The notes under the pieces were generated by a model. The model made no database searches, had not been told where the DNA came from, and saw nothing but the letters and a program-made list of their open reading frames with translations. Positions 33,994-56,449 of a stretch of 64,000 bases of DNA are shown in pieces (position 1 is the stretch's first letter; the number at the start of each line of letters is the position of its first letter). This DNA comes from Sycon ciliatum (lineage: Eukaryota > Porifera > Calcarea > Leucosolenida > Sycettidae), in NCBI RefSeq assembly GCF_964019385.1, contig NC_088643.1, forward strand, positions 13,534,800 through 13,598,799, given 5' to 3'. Made by a program: the position numbers and the translations under genes.

Positions 33994-35033
33994 ACGCTCC
34001 TTATAAAGAAGAGGCACCTGTGACGTGTGTTTTTGTGTCACGCTGAAGCGCTGCGGAGCATGCAGCTGCCAGCGCTGCCCTAGCCTGGCCTAGGCCCTGA
34101 GCACGCGAAGCGTGCGAACAGTGTAGCACAGTGTAGCTAGCGGCCGCAGAAGCACTGAGCACGCGAAGCGTGCGAATCGTGTAGCTAGCGGAAGCAGCCG
34201 GCCATAGCCACAGAAGCACTGAGCACGCGAAGCGTTCGAATCGTGTAGCCACCACCACGTGCTGAGCACGCGAAGCGTGCGAACAGTGTCGGTACGGGTA
34301 CGGTGGTAGCGCTTATACCATGTTACATGTATACTAAGGTTGCGTTTGGTTGGTCATTTTCAGAATGTAAATGACAACCATTCGGGAATGGGAATCGGCA
34401 AGAATCACCTGACCAAACTAACGCGCCAGAATCAATTAGGAATCACTTGATATAACAATTCCATGATGTCTTTGTGGAACGGCGGCTGTCTTTTCTTTTA
34501 CCCGACTCTAGTTTCCTTGAGAGAGTCATGGTACTTCTGAGTGCATGATTTGAGGCACTTGAACCTGTTGCTACATTGTTTGGCTCGTGGCAGCCATTAT
34601 CATTTTTGATTCCGGAATGAGAATGCTCATTCCAGCATGTGAGGTGGAATGATCATTCTCCAAAAAGAATCATTCTCAGCGATTCCCATTCTGGAATCAT
34701 GTGGAATGTGACCAACCTAACGCACTTTTTTGACCAACCAAACGGGCGAGAATGATTCCGAGTGATTCCAAGTGATTCCCATTTGGGAATGTGACCAACC
34801 AAACGTAACCTTATAGCAGGCACGATCAGTACGTGTAGCAGTAGCAGCCGCGCGCAGAAGCACTGAGCACGCGAAGCGTGCGAATCATCAGCTCCTTCCA
34901 ACGATGAAGAACCTCCCTCACCAGGACTTCAGCGGTCTGGCCACCACCACGTGCTGAGCACGTGTGCTGTTCATGTACTTGCTTCACCCGCTTGCCACAT
35001 TCGGCCAGGCAACGCTGGCGGGGGTGCTGCTAG
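33920..35033 (+). mobile_element. Non-autonomous Helitron (1.1 kb)
   Basis: The 5' end TCTTTACTTATAAAAGAGAG and 3' end match the larger Helitron at 54253. The 3' end has a hairpin GGCCAGGCAACGCTGGC and then, about 10 nt on, terminal CTAG followed by T. Many copies of palindromic GCACGCGAAGCGTGC lie within. A 477-bp element is nested at 34336-34812. Confidence 0.7.
34336..34812. mobile_element. Inverted-repeat element nested in the Helitron
   Basis: AAGGTTGCGTTTGGTTGGTC and its near inverse GACCAACCAAACGTAACCTT. The interior is full of GATTCC/GGAATG repeats. Confidence 0.65.
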
Positions 35034-35947
35034 TGTTGTATAAAGGGATCACTGGCTAATACTTTGAAACATTGTGTAGCTCTGGAACGAGAAGAGAATA
35101 ACTTCAAGCGGTGACTCTGACTGTCCAAATCATCAAGCAAATGAAGAACGATGCGAGTTGAAAGTAAGTTCGGGAACTACTTCGAAGTACAAATTGTACA
35201 ATGTACCGGTACATGTATTGCTAGTTTGGTGTCGGCGTGCACGAATACATGGGCTTTTTCCATCGATGCTTCCTGTGCTTGCACACAGTCATGGAGCAGC
35301 AACTTACCGTTACAGGTGAAATATCGTTCCCAATACACGAGGAAAGTGCAATCTCGTCTGTCCTTCATCCCAAAACAGAAGGCCGTCCTTAATCTGGAAC
35401 GAGGCAGTCACTCTCAACCGGACGGTCACTTCAAAATAAGTCTCGCCAGTCTGCCGGTGGTCGTATCGAGTAGACTCTACTACCAGCACAAGGCAGCAGT
35501 CGTAGATCTACCACTCACTGCACTGCACTGCAGTACAACTACAAGTCAAGTCCAAAAGGAGCCGCCTGCGTCCGCAGACTCACGCTGCACAGCACGTAGA
35601 CGTGGACGTGTTCAGTCCACGTACGTCAGTCACACGACAGCCCGCCGAAAAAAAGTTACGGTCGGGCTGAAAAATGTACGGTCGGTCGGGTGAGTCGAAC
35701 CACAGACCTTCTTCAGTGTGGCCTTATTAATTATGTAGATCTACAGTCTGTATCTCGATCGATGTTTTTCATTCATGCGAGGAACAAGCTTCGCGGACGT
35801 CGTCGTTGCAGAGTTTCTTCAACCCGATCTTCCTCATGATAAATGTAGACTGATGAGCGGAGCACCGCGGTGCAGCTAGTGCATTGTGGAGTCCGAAATA
35901 ATAGCGGCGCCCATCGAAGTACCGGAAAGCAGAGACGGAAGAACAAA
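35034..35947. other. 5' flank of TMTC
   Basis: 35750-35947 is shared with the flank of the TMTC pseudogene (from 13965), so it belongs to the duplicated block and may hold the promoter and 5' UTR. An open frame at 35151-35693 has no recognisable domain and is not called as a gene. Confidence 0.4.
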
Positions 35948-37915
35948 ATGGGCTCGACTAAAATGCCATTGCAGGGCTGGAGTGCGGCGTTACTGGTGGC
36001 CACTGTTGCAGGCGCATGCTACCTGAACACACTGCGAGGTGGGCTAGTGTTCGACGATCATCGCGGCATCGAGACCAACGACGACATTCGCGCCGACCGG
36101 AGCAGCTTGTCGCAGCTGTTCAGCAACGACTTCTGGGGCGGCTCAATGGCCAGAGAGCAATCGCACAAGTCGTACAGGCCGCTGACCGTACTGTCCTATC
36201 GATGGTTCAACTACCTGACGTTCGGTATGGCCCACTGGTGGTTCCATGCCGTGAACACCATACTGCACGCCCTAGCCAGTGCTCTCTTTTGGAGAGTCCT
36301 GCGAGAGTTCGGTCTGGCCAAGCAGGCATGCCTGTTCGGAGGCCTACTGTTCGCCGTCCACAGCGTGCACACCGAGGCGGTGGCGAACACGGTCGGACGT
36401 GCCGAGGTCCTTTCCGCCATCTTCTTCTTCGCCGGCACCATCGTGTATGCGCGGCGCGTCGTAGCCTGCGGAGGACGACCGAAAGAGCAGCAACAGCCGC
36501 CGACGAAAGACGGCGACGGTGGTGTTCACGCGTGGCTCTGGCTCGGTGTCGCCGTACTGTGTGCCGTTCTGTCGTTGCTGAGCAAGGAGCAGGGCATCAC
36601 CGTGCTCACTGTCTACGCTGCCGTCGACATTCTCACACACTGGAAACGTGACAACGACGGTGGCAAGCGGCTCAAGGCGGCGTTGATACGCGTAGGAGTG
36701 CTAGCGGCCTGTGCCGGCGTATGCCTGCGCCTGCGTCTAGCCATGAACCACGGCACAGAGCCGATCTTCAAGCCGGAGGAGATGCGCGCCACGTTCCACG
36801 CCGATCGGCGTGTGCGCCTGCTCAGCTTCCAGTACATCTACGCGTGGAACGCGCTGCTGCTGCTGTGGCCGGCCCCGCTGTGCTGCGATTGGTCGCTGGG
36901 CTCTGTGCCGCTCGTCGAGACGATGCTTGACTGGCGCAACTGTGCGTCGCTCGCACTGTACGCAATGCTACTGGTGTATGGCCTCGGGGCGTTGCGCCAG
37001 CTGCTCGCGTCGCCTCGCGCCGGATGGCAGCCGGCTCTGGGCTTGGCGCTGCTCGTTCTGCCGTTTGCGCCGTCGACGGGCGCGCTGTTCCGCGTCGGCT
37101 TTGTGGTGGCCGAGCGCGTGCTCTACATACCCAGTGCCGGCTGGTGCATGATCATTGCCATGGGATACCAGCGCCTGACGACCTCGCCGCTGTTGCCGTC
37201 CGCATCGCGCCGAGTGGTGTGTGTTCTCGGCGCGGTCACCCTGCTGCTGATGGCGGCGAAGACGGTGCATCGCAACGAGGACTGGAACACGGACCTGCAG
37301 CTGTACGAGTCCGGGGTCAGGGCCAATCCGAACAACGTCAAGCTGCACAACAACTACGGCATGATGCTGGTAGAGCTGGGTCGTCACGACGACGCACTGC
37401 GCGCGTACAACGCCGCACTTGAACTGGAGCCGCAGTACCACGACGTGCACTTCAACCTGGGCAACCTCTATCACGCCGCCGGGCAGCTGGATAAGGCCGC
37501 CGCCGAGTTCCAGTTTGCGGCGGGAAATCCGAACCAGGCGCGCCGCTCTCTGAACAATCTCGGCAGCGTGCTGATGAAGTTGAACAGGCTGAATGACGCG
37601 GAGCTAGCACTGCGACAGGCAATCAAGGCGCCCGCTCCCGGCAACCAGGACAACTCGCAGGCGTTCAATAACCTGGCCAGCGTCCTGGGCGAGCTGAAGA
37701 AGTACGCCGAGGCGGAGGACGCGTTCCGCGAGGCGCTGCGCATCCGGCCCGACTACGTCGACGCGCATTTCAACTATGGCACGCTGCTAGTTCATGCCGG
37801 GCGGATGGACGAGGCCGAGCGAGAGCTGAGAGAAGCACTGCGTCTGCATCCCGGCCATGCCGGTGCAGTGAATAATTTAAAAGTAATCGAGTGGAGGCGA
37901 GCGCATCCAGACTGA
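35948..37915 (+). CDS. TMTC: TMTC-family O-mannosyltransferase with TPR repeats
   Basis: 655 residues from ATG 35948 (Kozak-like AAAATGG). In the family these are ER membrane enzymes that O-mannosylate cadherins. The N-terminal half has many membrane segments. After the first comes a luminal loop with the acidic pair in LVFDDHRGIETNDDI, and then RPLTVLSYRWFNYL. The soluble C-terminal third (from about residue 455) holds about five TPR repeats, such as LHNNYGMMLVELGRHDDALR and AFNNLASVLGELKKYAEAED. It is intronless, unlike the other genes here. Length is nearest TMTC4, but I cannot fix the paralogue. Confidence 0.9.
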   Translation: MGSTKMPLQGWSAALLVATVAGACYLNTLRGGLVFDDHRGIETNDDIRADRSSLSQLFSNDFWGGSMAREQSHKSYRPLTVLSYRWFNYLTFGMAHWWFHAVNTILHALASALFWRVLREFGLAKQACLFGGLLFAVHSVHTEAVANTVGRAEVLSAIFFFAGTIVYARRVVACGGRPKEQQQPPTKDGDGGVHAWLWLGVAVLCAVLSLLSKEQGITVLTVYAAVDILTHWKRDNDGGKRLKAALIRVGVLAACAGVCLRLRLAMNHGTEPIFKPEEMRATFHADRRVRLLSFQYIYAWNALLLLWPAPLCCDWSLGSVPLVETMLDWRNCASLALYAMLLVYGLGALRQLLASPRAGWQPALGLALLVLPFAPSTGALFRVGFVVAERVLYIPSAGWCMIIAMGYQRLTTSPLLPSASRRVVCVLGAVTLLLMAAKTVHRNEDWNTDLQLYESGVRANPNNVKLHNNYGMMLVELGRHDDALRAYNAALELEPQYHDVHFNLGNLYHAAGQLDKAAAEFQFAAGNPNQARRSLNNLGSVLMKLNRLNDAELALRQAIKAPAPGNQDNSQAFNNLASVLGELKKYAEAEDAFREALRIRPDYVDAHFNYGTLLVHAGRMDEAERELREALRLHPGHAGAVNNLKVIEWRRAHPD

Positions 37916-37974
37916 TCTGATCTGAAATCAGACGTCACGTATCCATTGGTTTGAGGCAAAGATGCGACCGCGGG

Positions 37975-38062
37975 AAAAAGTCTGAAGAGAAAATTGACCG
38001 TCGCCACCAGGACTCGAACCAGGGATGGCCAGCGATGCTCCACCACTAAGCTACGGTGTAGT
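37975..38062 (-). mobile_element. tRNA-derived SINE fragment
   Basis: On the minus strand, A box TAGCTTAGTGGTG (38041-38053) and B box GGTTCGAGTCC (38010-38020), then a unique tail shared with 21560-21610 (CAATTTTYTCTTCAGACTTT). The shared tail marks it as a SINE family, not a tRNA gene. Confidence 0.6.
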
Positions 38063-38238
38063 TGTCATCCAAGCAGCAACCGTTCAACATTTTCTTCAGA
38101 CTTCGAAACTCACTGAAAGCTGAAACACAATGTGTTCAGTTCCCTGGATCAGAGCAACACACTATTACACAACACTGGCTTCAGGAAGCAGGAAAGAAAC
38201 ATGAAGAGACCAGCTTTTGAATACAGTGAATTCAACCT

Positions 38239-38244
38239 TTATTT
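38239..38244 (-). terminator. Possible poly(A) signal of DNAJC1
   Basis: AATAAA on the minus strand, about 320 bp past the DNAJC1 stop. Position only; no transcript evidence. Confidence 0.35.
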
Positions 38245-38563
38245 CTCTCTGGGTAAAGAAAGAATATAATTATAGTAGTGTTAAAACATTTTCTATGTGC
38301 ACATGGAAGGGTGTGTTTTATGCCCAAAAAAATTCAAGACCCACTTTATAGCTTGTTCACAGTCCTATAAAATATGCGGCAGGCTTTGAACGCGAGCAAA
38401 GCAGAGAAAGTAAATAAGCGTCGCTATGACGTGAAGATCAAGACTTTCAAGACAGGCAAGTGTGGATTTCATGAACAGGTATTTGCCTGTGCCAATAGAG
38501 ACAGCGAAATAATAATTATAGTGGGTTGTGTTATACATGTGTACCAGGGTGGCTCAACCGTAG

Positions 38564-40036
38564 CTAGCTGGATGCCTGCACGGGGGCAGCCGTGGACTTG
38601 CGCTGCCGCACCTGCAGGGCAATTTGCTTGTAGCGCGCCATGCACTCGCCCTTGGATTTACCGGGCACGTCGGCGGCGACCCGTTCCCAGCGATCAGCTG
38701 CGTCACGACCGTGCTTCAGCAGTGCCTGCTCCAGTAGTTTCTGCTGCTCCTGGCTCCAGTGCTGCGTGGCAGCAGCCGCTGTCGCAGATGTGGATGCAGC
38801 GGCACCGCCGGCATCGCCGTTAGTGCGCACCGTGATGTCCTTGGTCAGTCGCTCGCTGGACTGAGCAGCACGCTTGGACGCTTCCAGGCCGGCGGCCGGT
38901 GGCACTGCTGCCTTAGCCACGCGGTGCTTGAGCTGCTTCACTTGCGCCGTCACGTCGCCCACGCTGCGGCCCACCTCGTCGGCGATCTTCTCCCAGCGCT
39001 TCAGCGTGCCGCCGGGAAAGCGGACAAATGCTCGCGTCAGCGCCGTTATCTCCTCCTCGGTCCACGGCTTCCTGGCCGACGCGGGAGTAGATTCGTTCTC
39101 GGCCGTGTCGTTCGCCTCGCTGGTGCTTGCTTCGGCCGCGTTCGGTACCCTGCCCCAATCTACGTTATCGTCATCGCCCAGATCCTGCACAAGATCCTGC
39201 TTCTGCTTGAGCTTGTATTGGACTCGGCGCTGGCGCATTTCTGCGGCGCGTTCCGCTTCCTCCTTGGCCAGGCGCTGACGTTCATCCTCTTCGCGGCGGG
39301 CTTGCTCGGCCTCCTCCCGCTGCTGCTGCCGCTCCGCTTTCCACTGCTGCAAGCGCGACGGCGCGTTGAGCACGAACAGCACCAGCTTCTTGACCAGCAC
39401 TATGGGCAGCAGGCTGAGCGGACCGGGGAACGGGGTACGGCGCACCTCCTCAGACTCGTCGCCAGCATCCGCCGGCTGGCCGCCGCTCTTGGCTTTCTTA
39501 CCCTTGCGCCTGCTGCGCTTGGCCGTCTCTACCTCGGCCTGGTAGTACTGTTCCAGGAAGACCGCACACAGGAAGCCGTAGTGGACGACGGTCGAAATGA
39601 TACCCACCGCCAGCAGCAGCTCGGCCGTGCCCATACGCCGAACCTGCCGGTAGTAGTACACCGGCTGCTGCCAGTTAGGCAGGCCCTCCACCAGCACGCG
39701 GTTATAGATGGCGCGCTTCTCCTCGTCGCGCAGTATTTCGGCCACGGCCGCGATCTGCCGGAATTTCAGCTCAGCGCCCTCCTCGTGGTTCTTGTCCGGG
39801 TGGAAGACGAGGCTTTGCTTGCGGTACGCGCGCCGTATTTCAGCACTGCTGGCATCCTGCTGGACGCCGAGTAGCTCGTAGAACGTTGTCGTGCCCAGCT
39901 CCTCGACCAGGTCGAATATCTCCAGCTCTGACGGGTCGAATGCGCCAGCCCGGCCAACCGTGCCCAGTAGCAGCAGAAATGCACTAGTGGCAATCAGGAC
40001 ATGTGTAGCAGTGTGTAGGGCTCCGAACAAAGCCAT
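38564..40036 (-). CDS. DNAJC1: DNAJC1 (ERdj1/MTJ1) co-chaperone with two SANT domains
   Basis: 490 residues from ATG 40036. In the family this ER membrane J-protein recruits BiP in the lumen and contacts ribosomes on the cytosolic side. In order: a signal peptide (ALFGALHTATHVLIATSAFL), a J domain (TFYELLGVQQDASSAEIRRA) with HPD near residues 79-81, a membrane span (about 135-161), a charged Arg/Glu-rich coil, then two SANT domains (KPWTEEEITALTRAFVRFPG and HWSQEQQKLLEQALLKHGRD). Human DNAJC1 is 554 residues with the same order. Intronless here, convergent with TMTC, stops 649 bp apart. Confidence 0.93.
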   Translation of the reverse strand: MALFGALHTATHVLIATSAFLLLLGTVGRAGAFDPSELEIFDLVEELGTTTFYELLGVQQDASSAEIRRAYRKQSLVFHPDKNHEEGAELKFRQIAAVAEILRDEEKRAIYNRVLVEGLPNWQQPVYYYRQVRRMGTAELLLAVGIISTVVHYGFLCAVFLEQYYQAEVETAKRSRRKGKKAKSGGQPADAGDESEEVRRTPFPGPLSLLPIVLVKKLVLFVLNAPSRLQQWKAERQQQREEAEQARREEDERQRLAKEEAERAAEMRQRRVQYKLKQKQDLVQDLGDDDNVDWGRVPNAAEASTSEANDTAENESTPASARKPWTEEEITALTRAFVRFPGGTLKRWEKIADEVGRSVGDVTAQVKQLKHRVAKAAVPPAAGLEASKRAAQSSERLTKDITVRTNGDAGGAAASTSATAAAATQHWSQEQQKLLEQALLKHGRDAADRWERVAADVPGKSKGECMARYKQIALQVRQRKSTAAPVQASS

Positions 40037-40728
40037 TGTTCTCAAACGATATAGGATGAATGGCCACCAATGGGACAGAGCCTGCCAATGAAAATTACTC
40101 TACGACCATCAGATCCAACTCATCCAGCACCAGCTAGGCTGTACCAGCCAAATCTAGCCGGAGTTGATGGTGCTTCGGACCAGTTGAAATAGGAAAAATG
40201 AGAATTCAAAATAGCTTCACACTGCAAAAATGTAATTATTATTCCCAATTCACACCGATCGGTCCTGGTCCTCTCTTCTCTGTTCTTGTCACCAAATACA
40301 GCAGTGTACACGCAAATTAGGAATTGAATGGTGGTCTTCAGTTCGTCAACAGAACAATACCACAGAAACAAGAATATCTTCGTGAGAGATCTAATCGGTG
40401 AAATATTCAGGCAAGGACTAGTATGTAGACCATGTAGACAGAGTGTATATTTTTTACATCTGAGACTGAGCGACGTCGTTTTCCTCCATCGCATAATAAT
40501 CCCTCACAGCACATACGTATGACGTGGATGCACAGTAGTTTGATTTTCGCCATTCTGCGCGTACTTACAGCAGTCCCCCAAAGTTTGTAAGAAAAGGGAC
40601 AATCATTGTGTGTGTGTGTCATGTAGTTAGAAAGCACGATCACAGGCCGGCATGGTGACGTTATCATAGTGAGTGCATGCAGTGGCCTCAAAATATATGG
40701 CCCGTATACGGCGGTCTAATTATTATAT

Positions 40729-40755
40729 CAAGAGTCCATAAACTATGCACTCTTG
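40729..40755. mobile_element. 27-bp palindromic mini-element
   Basis: CAAGAGTCCATAAAC then TATGCACTCTTG. The flanks ATTATAT and ATTATAC match at 6 of 7. Confidence 0.7.
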
Positions 40756-40955
40756 ATTATACACGTACACTGTATCTAATTATAGGCCTTTACTAAACTG
40801 GGCTTTACCATGTGTACCAGGGGACACTTGTAGGCCGAGGCTAGGGAGTCATGAAAGTCCTTCTCCGGAGCTCCCTGCCCCTGGTCCGCATATACATGTA
40901 CATGCATACAATTATTATTACATGACTAATGTAGTCGACTGTACATACATTGTAG

Positions 40956-40986
40956 CAAGAGTAGATAAACACTCACATCACTCTTG
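40956..40986. mobile_element. 31-bp mini-element, first of an adjacent pair
   Basis: CAAGAGTAGATAAACAC ... ATCACTCTTG. The flanks are ATTGTAG (left) and ATTGTAC (right, 40987-40993). Confidence 0.65.
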
Positions 40987-40993
40987 ATTGTAC

Positions 40994-41013
40994 CAAGGGT
41001 TTACGTACTCTTG
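40994..41013. mobile_element. 20-bp mini-element, second of the pair
   Basis: CAAGGGTTTACGTACTCTTG lies between two copies of ATTGTAC (40987-40993, 41014-41020), so the two elements share the middle target repeat. Confidence 0.6.
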
Positions 41014-41019
41014 ATTGTA

Positions 41020-41400
41020 CCGTAAAATCCCGCCAGAGCGCCCCTACCTCCTCGACGCTTCAGGTGGGGAGGGATGGATGGGCGAGTCCTACTTGCCGCA
41101 TTCAGTGCTACATGAAAAAGTACTCACCCTACGAAAACTGTTCATGCATCTCGTACACCGACCAAAGGTCAAGAGCCAGGAGTCGAACAGACCCGACAAA
41201 ACGCAGGGTTTGTGTGATCCCTGGTCAGGAGGGTGGGCACTGTTGCGTACATTTCCAACGGGGTCGAGCACGCGTCTGCAGTGCAGTACGGCATCACAGA
41301 CTGCGACAGAGTCATACGAGGATACAATCAATCACGTCCCTGACAAGAAGTCAGGGAGGGGCGGATGGGAGAGACGGGGTGCTCTGGCGGGATTTTACGG
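41020..41400. mobile_element. CCGTAA-family MITE (381 bp)
   Basis: TA-CCGTAAAATCCCGCCAGAGC and its inverse GCTCTGGCGGGATTTTACGG-TA. Confidence 0.8.
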
Positions 41401-42185
41401 TACATGTACCGACAAGAACAAGGAGTTGCCCTGAGAAGAGTCGCTCCAGCCAGGTTGCGCAACACTTCTCTCAAGACGCCAGGCAACACAACACAACACA
41501 CACGAGTTGCGTACCGTCTTCTCCTCACAACATACACGTCACATGACCACAAGTCACATGACCACAAGTCACATGACCACACGTCACATGACCACAAGCA
41601 CTGGTAACCGGTGTCACGCAAACACTGTAGAGGAAAGGAGAGTCTTTATTTTTTCTTAATTGCAAAAAAGCATCGCTAGGAGTGGTGAAAAGAAATGTTC
41701 AGAATAACACCTAACTGCTGCCAAAGCATCCATATCACTGCAATAAGATTTCATCGCGAGCAGAGTTCATCTAAAAAAAATAGAGCGGTCAGTACCATGC
41801 ATACATGGCGGGGGTTTGAGGCTGAGTGTGCCGTGCGGTCACCAAAAGTGAAACTATTTGTATTATATGTACACTGATACCGGTAAAAAATCGGTATGTT
41901 TGGCAAATCGCATGGCATGAACAAAAACAAAAACTATCGAACAAAATCACGTTGCAGATTGTGCTAAAGCAAGACAGGCATGGCGTTTCGTGCTTTTGTC
42001 GTGATGGGCGCGTAATCTAGACTGATGCCGTGTGTTGTGAGGGCGACTGTCGCCGCATGAGCAGCACTCAAATGTAAGCATATTGTAATTTTCTGAATGT
42101 GAAATCCTGTCTTCTTCTTTTCTATGTGCATGTAAACACTGTCATGGTCGTTAATAATAAAAAAATATATCATGAAGCAGCATGG
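41401..42185. other. Intergenic 3' of MFSD14
   Basis: A 15-bp tandem repeat of TCACATGACCACAAG, about four units (41537-41600). Otherwise no gene or element recognised. Confidence 0.5.
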
Positions 42186-42465
42186 AATCTCAAACAAAAG
42201 ATTCAAGGCACCACGCTAAAAAATATGTACGTCTACTCACAGAGAGACTATGAAAGTATGTATACTCACAGACACAATACGCACATGTCATGCTACATTG
42301 TGTCTTGACGACATCGGGAGAGAAGTCGCAGCAGAGGCTGTCGTTGGCGCGACCGAGCGTAGCATTATGATGCGATTCAAGGCGCAGCGCTAACAGATAT
42401 GCATGTCTACTCACTGAGACTAAAACTATGAAGGTATGTATACTCACAGACACAATACGCACATG

Positions 42466-53622
<11,157 letters not shown>

Positions 53623-53629
53623 CTACATC

Positions 53630-53841
<212 letters not shown>

Positions 53842-54379
53842 CTGCTGTTGGCGCTATGCGTACTAAATCGTAGCTAGCAGCCACGTATGCACCAAAAGAG
53901 CAAGAGGGATAATACACACAAGCATTCCCAGGTTTGCTTCATTTGTTTGTTTTGCAGCACGGTCGCAAGATGGTGAGAGCAAGGACTTGAGTACAGTCCG
54001 AAAGCTACATTTCCAAACACGGGTAAATGGTTGCGTTTGATCTTCCACACTGCTAGGATGAAGCTGCATGACGTAATGAAGGCAGCACGCCGCGCAACTG
54101 GTGCACGGTTGCATACTCTTGACTCTCGACATTACAAAATGGGCAAGCCGACTTGAAGATTGTGATGTGGATGATTTTTTAGGCAAGGGCGGATCAAGTT
54201 TGGTAAATAATCCACAAGGAAGGAAAAAGCCTTCCCCAGTGAGTTACTATTATCTTTACTTATAAAGAAGAGGCACCTGTGACGTGTGTCTGTGTGTGTG
54301 TGTGTGTGTCACGCTCCTTATAAAGAAGAGGCACCTGTGACGTGTGTTTTTGTGTCACGCTGAAGCGCTGCGGAGCAGC

Positions 54380-54820
54380 GCGTTCGCTGCTGCTTTCCAT
54401 TAGACTGAGGATATGCTGAACCATTTGCATGTCGGCAACTTTACTCGATTGCGTGACCTCTGTTCCGTTGATCTCCACTCGAATGTTCTTGAACCATGAA
54501 AAGGCTGGTGACGTGGTGCACACCCATCGCGTGTAGTCTCCAGGCTGGTTATTGAGATTGTTTTTGACACTATAGCGCATTTTCACGATGAAATAGCTCT
54601 CCCCCAGAGCAATGAAATTCGGCGACGAGATGTCTAGTTCATTGTTCAGGGATGGTGGTGATCGATCTGCTGTGGAAAAGAGTCGTACTCCGCGTCTACC
54701 CTCAAGCAACGAGAGTTTCTTCTCCGTCCTGTCGAGGATGTTCTTCTGAACGATCTTCGTGTTGGTCAGGAGTCCCGTGAAGGACTCCGGAGCTTGTGGT
54801 GAGTATATCTCCTGTGCCAT
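54380..54820 (-). pseudogene. N-terminal fragment of a double-jelly-roll capsid-like protein
   Basis: About 147 residues from ATG 54820 before the frame runs into the Helitron's own 5' repeat (the open frame ends only at 54260). The pattern LGESYFIVKMRYSV, then FSWFKNIRVEINGTEV and MVQHILSLMESS, resembles the start of major capsid proteins of Polinton/adintovirus-like elements (F54H12.2-like proteins in animal genomes). The rest of the capsid gene is missing, so it is a remnant. Assignment is by pattern, not by search. Confidence 0.5.
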
Positions 54821-54915
54821 TCTTGCGAGTCACATTATAAGCCAGCCTGATGATATTGCATTATGCGTCACAATTGCTAACTCTCTCTCCCTGTCTATAG
54901 TGATAGCAAAAGAAG

Positions 54916-55675
54916 ATGTCTTGGTCAACATCCCAACAATATATTGAAAGGTGGTACCTATTTTCTTGTACTAAAGATGAATTAACCGTTCGCTTACTCA
55001 CCGATCTGGGCACAGCCTACGAGCTAAGACCCGTGCTGCTTCACCCGGATCGGGTCGACTTAACTCCCATGGAGATTGCGGAGTATCTGTGCAGGGTTTC
55101 TTCTATGGTGTTGATTAGCGGTGAGAAACACCAGCGTCTCCCAAAGATCATCGTTGACGGCGTAGAGGACTATGGATCCTCATCATGGCGGGATACAGGC
55201 AGACTGCTGCGATGCTGGGACGACGGGCGTAGATCGATGTTTAACCTCTCCAAGGCTGAAGGTGCCCTCGACAACGTCGAGGAGACGTTCCAAGATGCGG
55301 AGAAGATTGAAGCCGAGGAATTCATCAGGTTAATAAAAGATCTGAACGAGAGGGACATCTTTCGACAAGACCGTGATATGAACAAGTTTACAACGAAAGC
55401 TGTTCGGCTGTCGGTCCTCGCGACGAGGATTACCCGCATTGTTGTACGTGTTGGTACAATTGATATTGACGAGCAAGGTCATCCCACCAAGATGCCCGAA
55501 GTCGTGTGTGACAGTATAGAAAGCCGGAAGCGGAAGGCAGTTGACAGCATTGTCCGTGACGAAGAAGATCTGGGTGAATCGCTCGTCACGATCCAGGCAT
55601 CTGCGTCAGCCCCTGTAATCGAAGTTTCGAGAAAGCGCTCGTGGGTCGTACCGTCTGTAGATATCTTTCATGACT

Positions 55676-55677
<2 letters not shown>
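54916..55677 (+). CDS. Unrecognised 253-residue protein, divergent from the capsid-like fragment
   Basis: A clean open frame from ATG to TAA with even codon use. Hydrophilic, no signal peptide or membrane span. The middle is acidic and probably helical (around EETFQDAEKIEAEEFIRLIK). A basic patch RKRKAVDS could be a nuclear signal. The start lies 95 bp from the divergent capsid-like gene, as in viral gene pairs, so it may be part of the same captured block. I do not recognise the family. Confidence 0.5.
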
Positions 55678-56071
<394 letters not shown>

Positions 56072-56449
56072 TACCAGGCGTGAGCCATCCCCTGGGTGAA
56101 CAAAATGGGTGACATAAGCATACAGGATCTCAAATTCAGAATCCATTTTCACTGCACCACAACAACTTGAAACTGACTGGATCATCATTCAAGAACACAC
56201 CTTTTATACTTACATAATCATGACACCATATTACCTTATTGTTTAGGGTAGAGCATAACGCCCCAATACATATTTTCAATAATACCCCTTTTTTTTGAGG
56301 TCAGGGCACCCTGACACATATTTTTATCCGCAAAAAACCGGGCCAAAAATAATTTTCACCGCAAAAATGGGGTACTATTAGTACCCCATTTTTTGGGACC
56401 CGGGCGCCCCTGTGCCAGAACCCGCTCGTTACTTACTACTAGCGCTGCC

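Noticed and set aside
35151..35693. 180-codon open frame upstream of TMTC
   Set aside because: No domain, poor coding character and no link by splice sites to TMTC.
35850..35880. CTGATGAGCGGAGCACCGC resembles a hammerhead start
   Set aside because: No GAAA follows and stems do not pair. It is the 5' flank of TMTC.
41537..41600. Short direct repeats that might suggest a CRISPR array
   Set aside because: 15-bp units are contiguous with no spacers, and the genome is eukaryotic.
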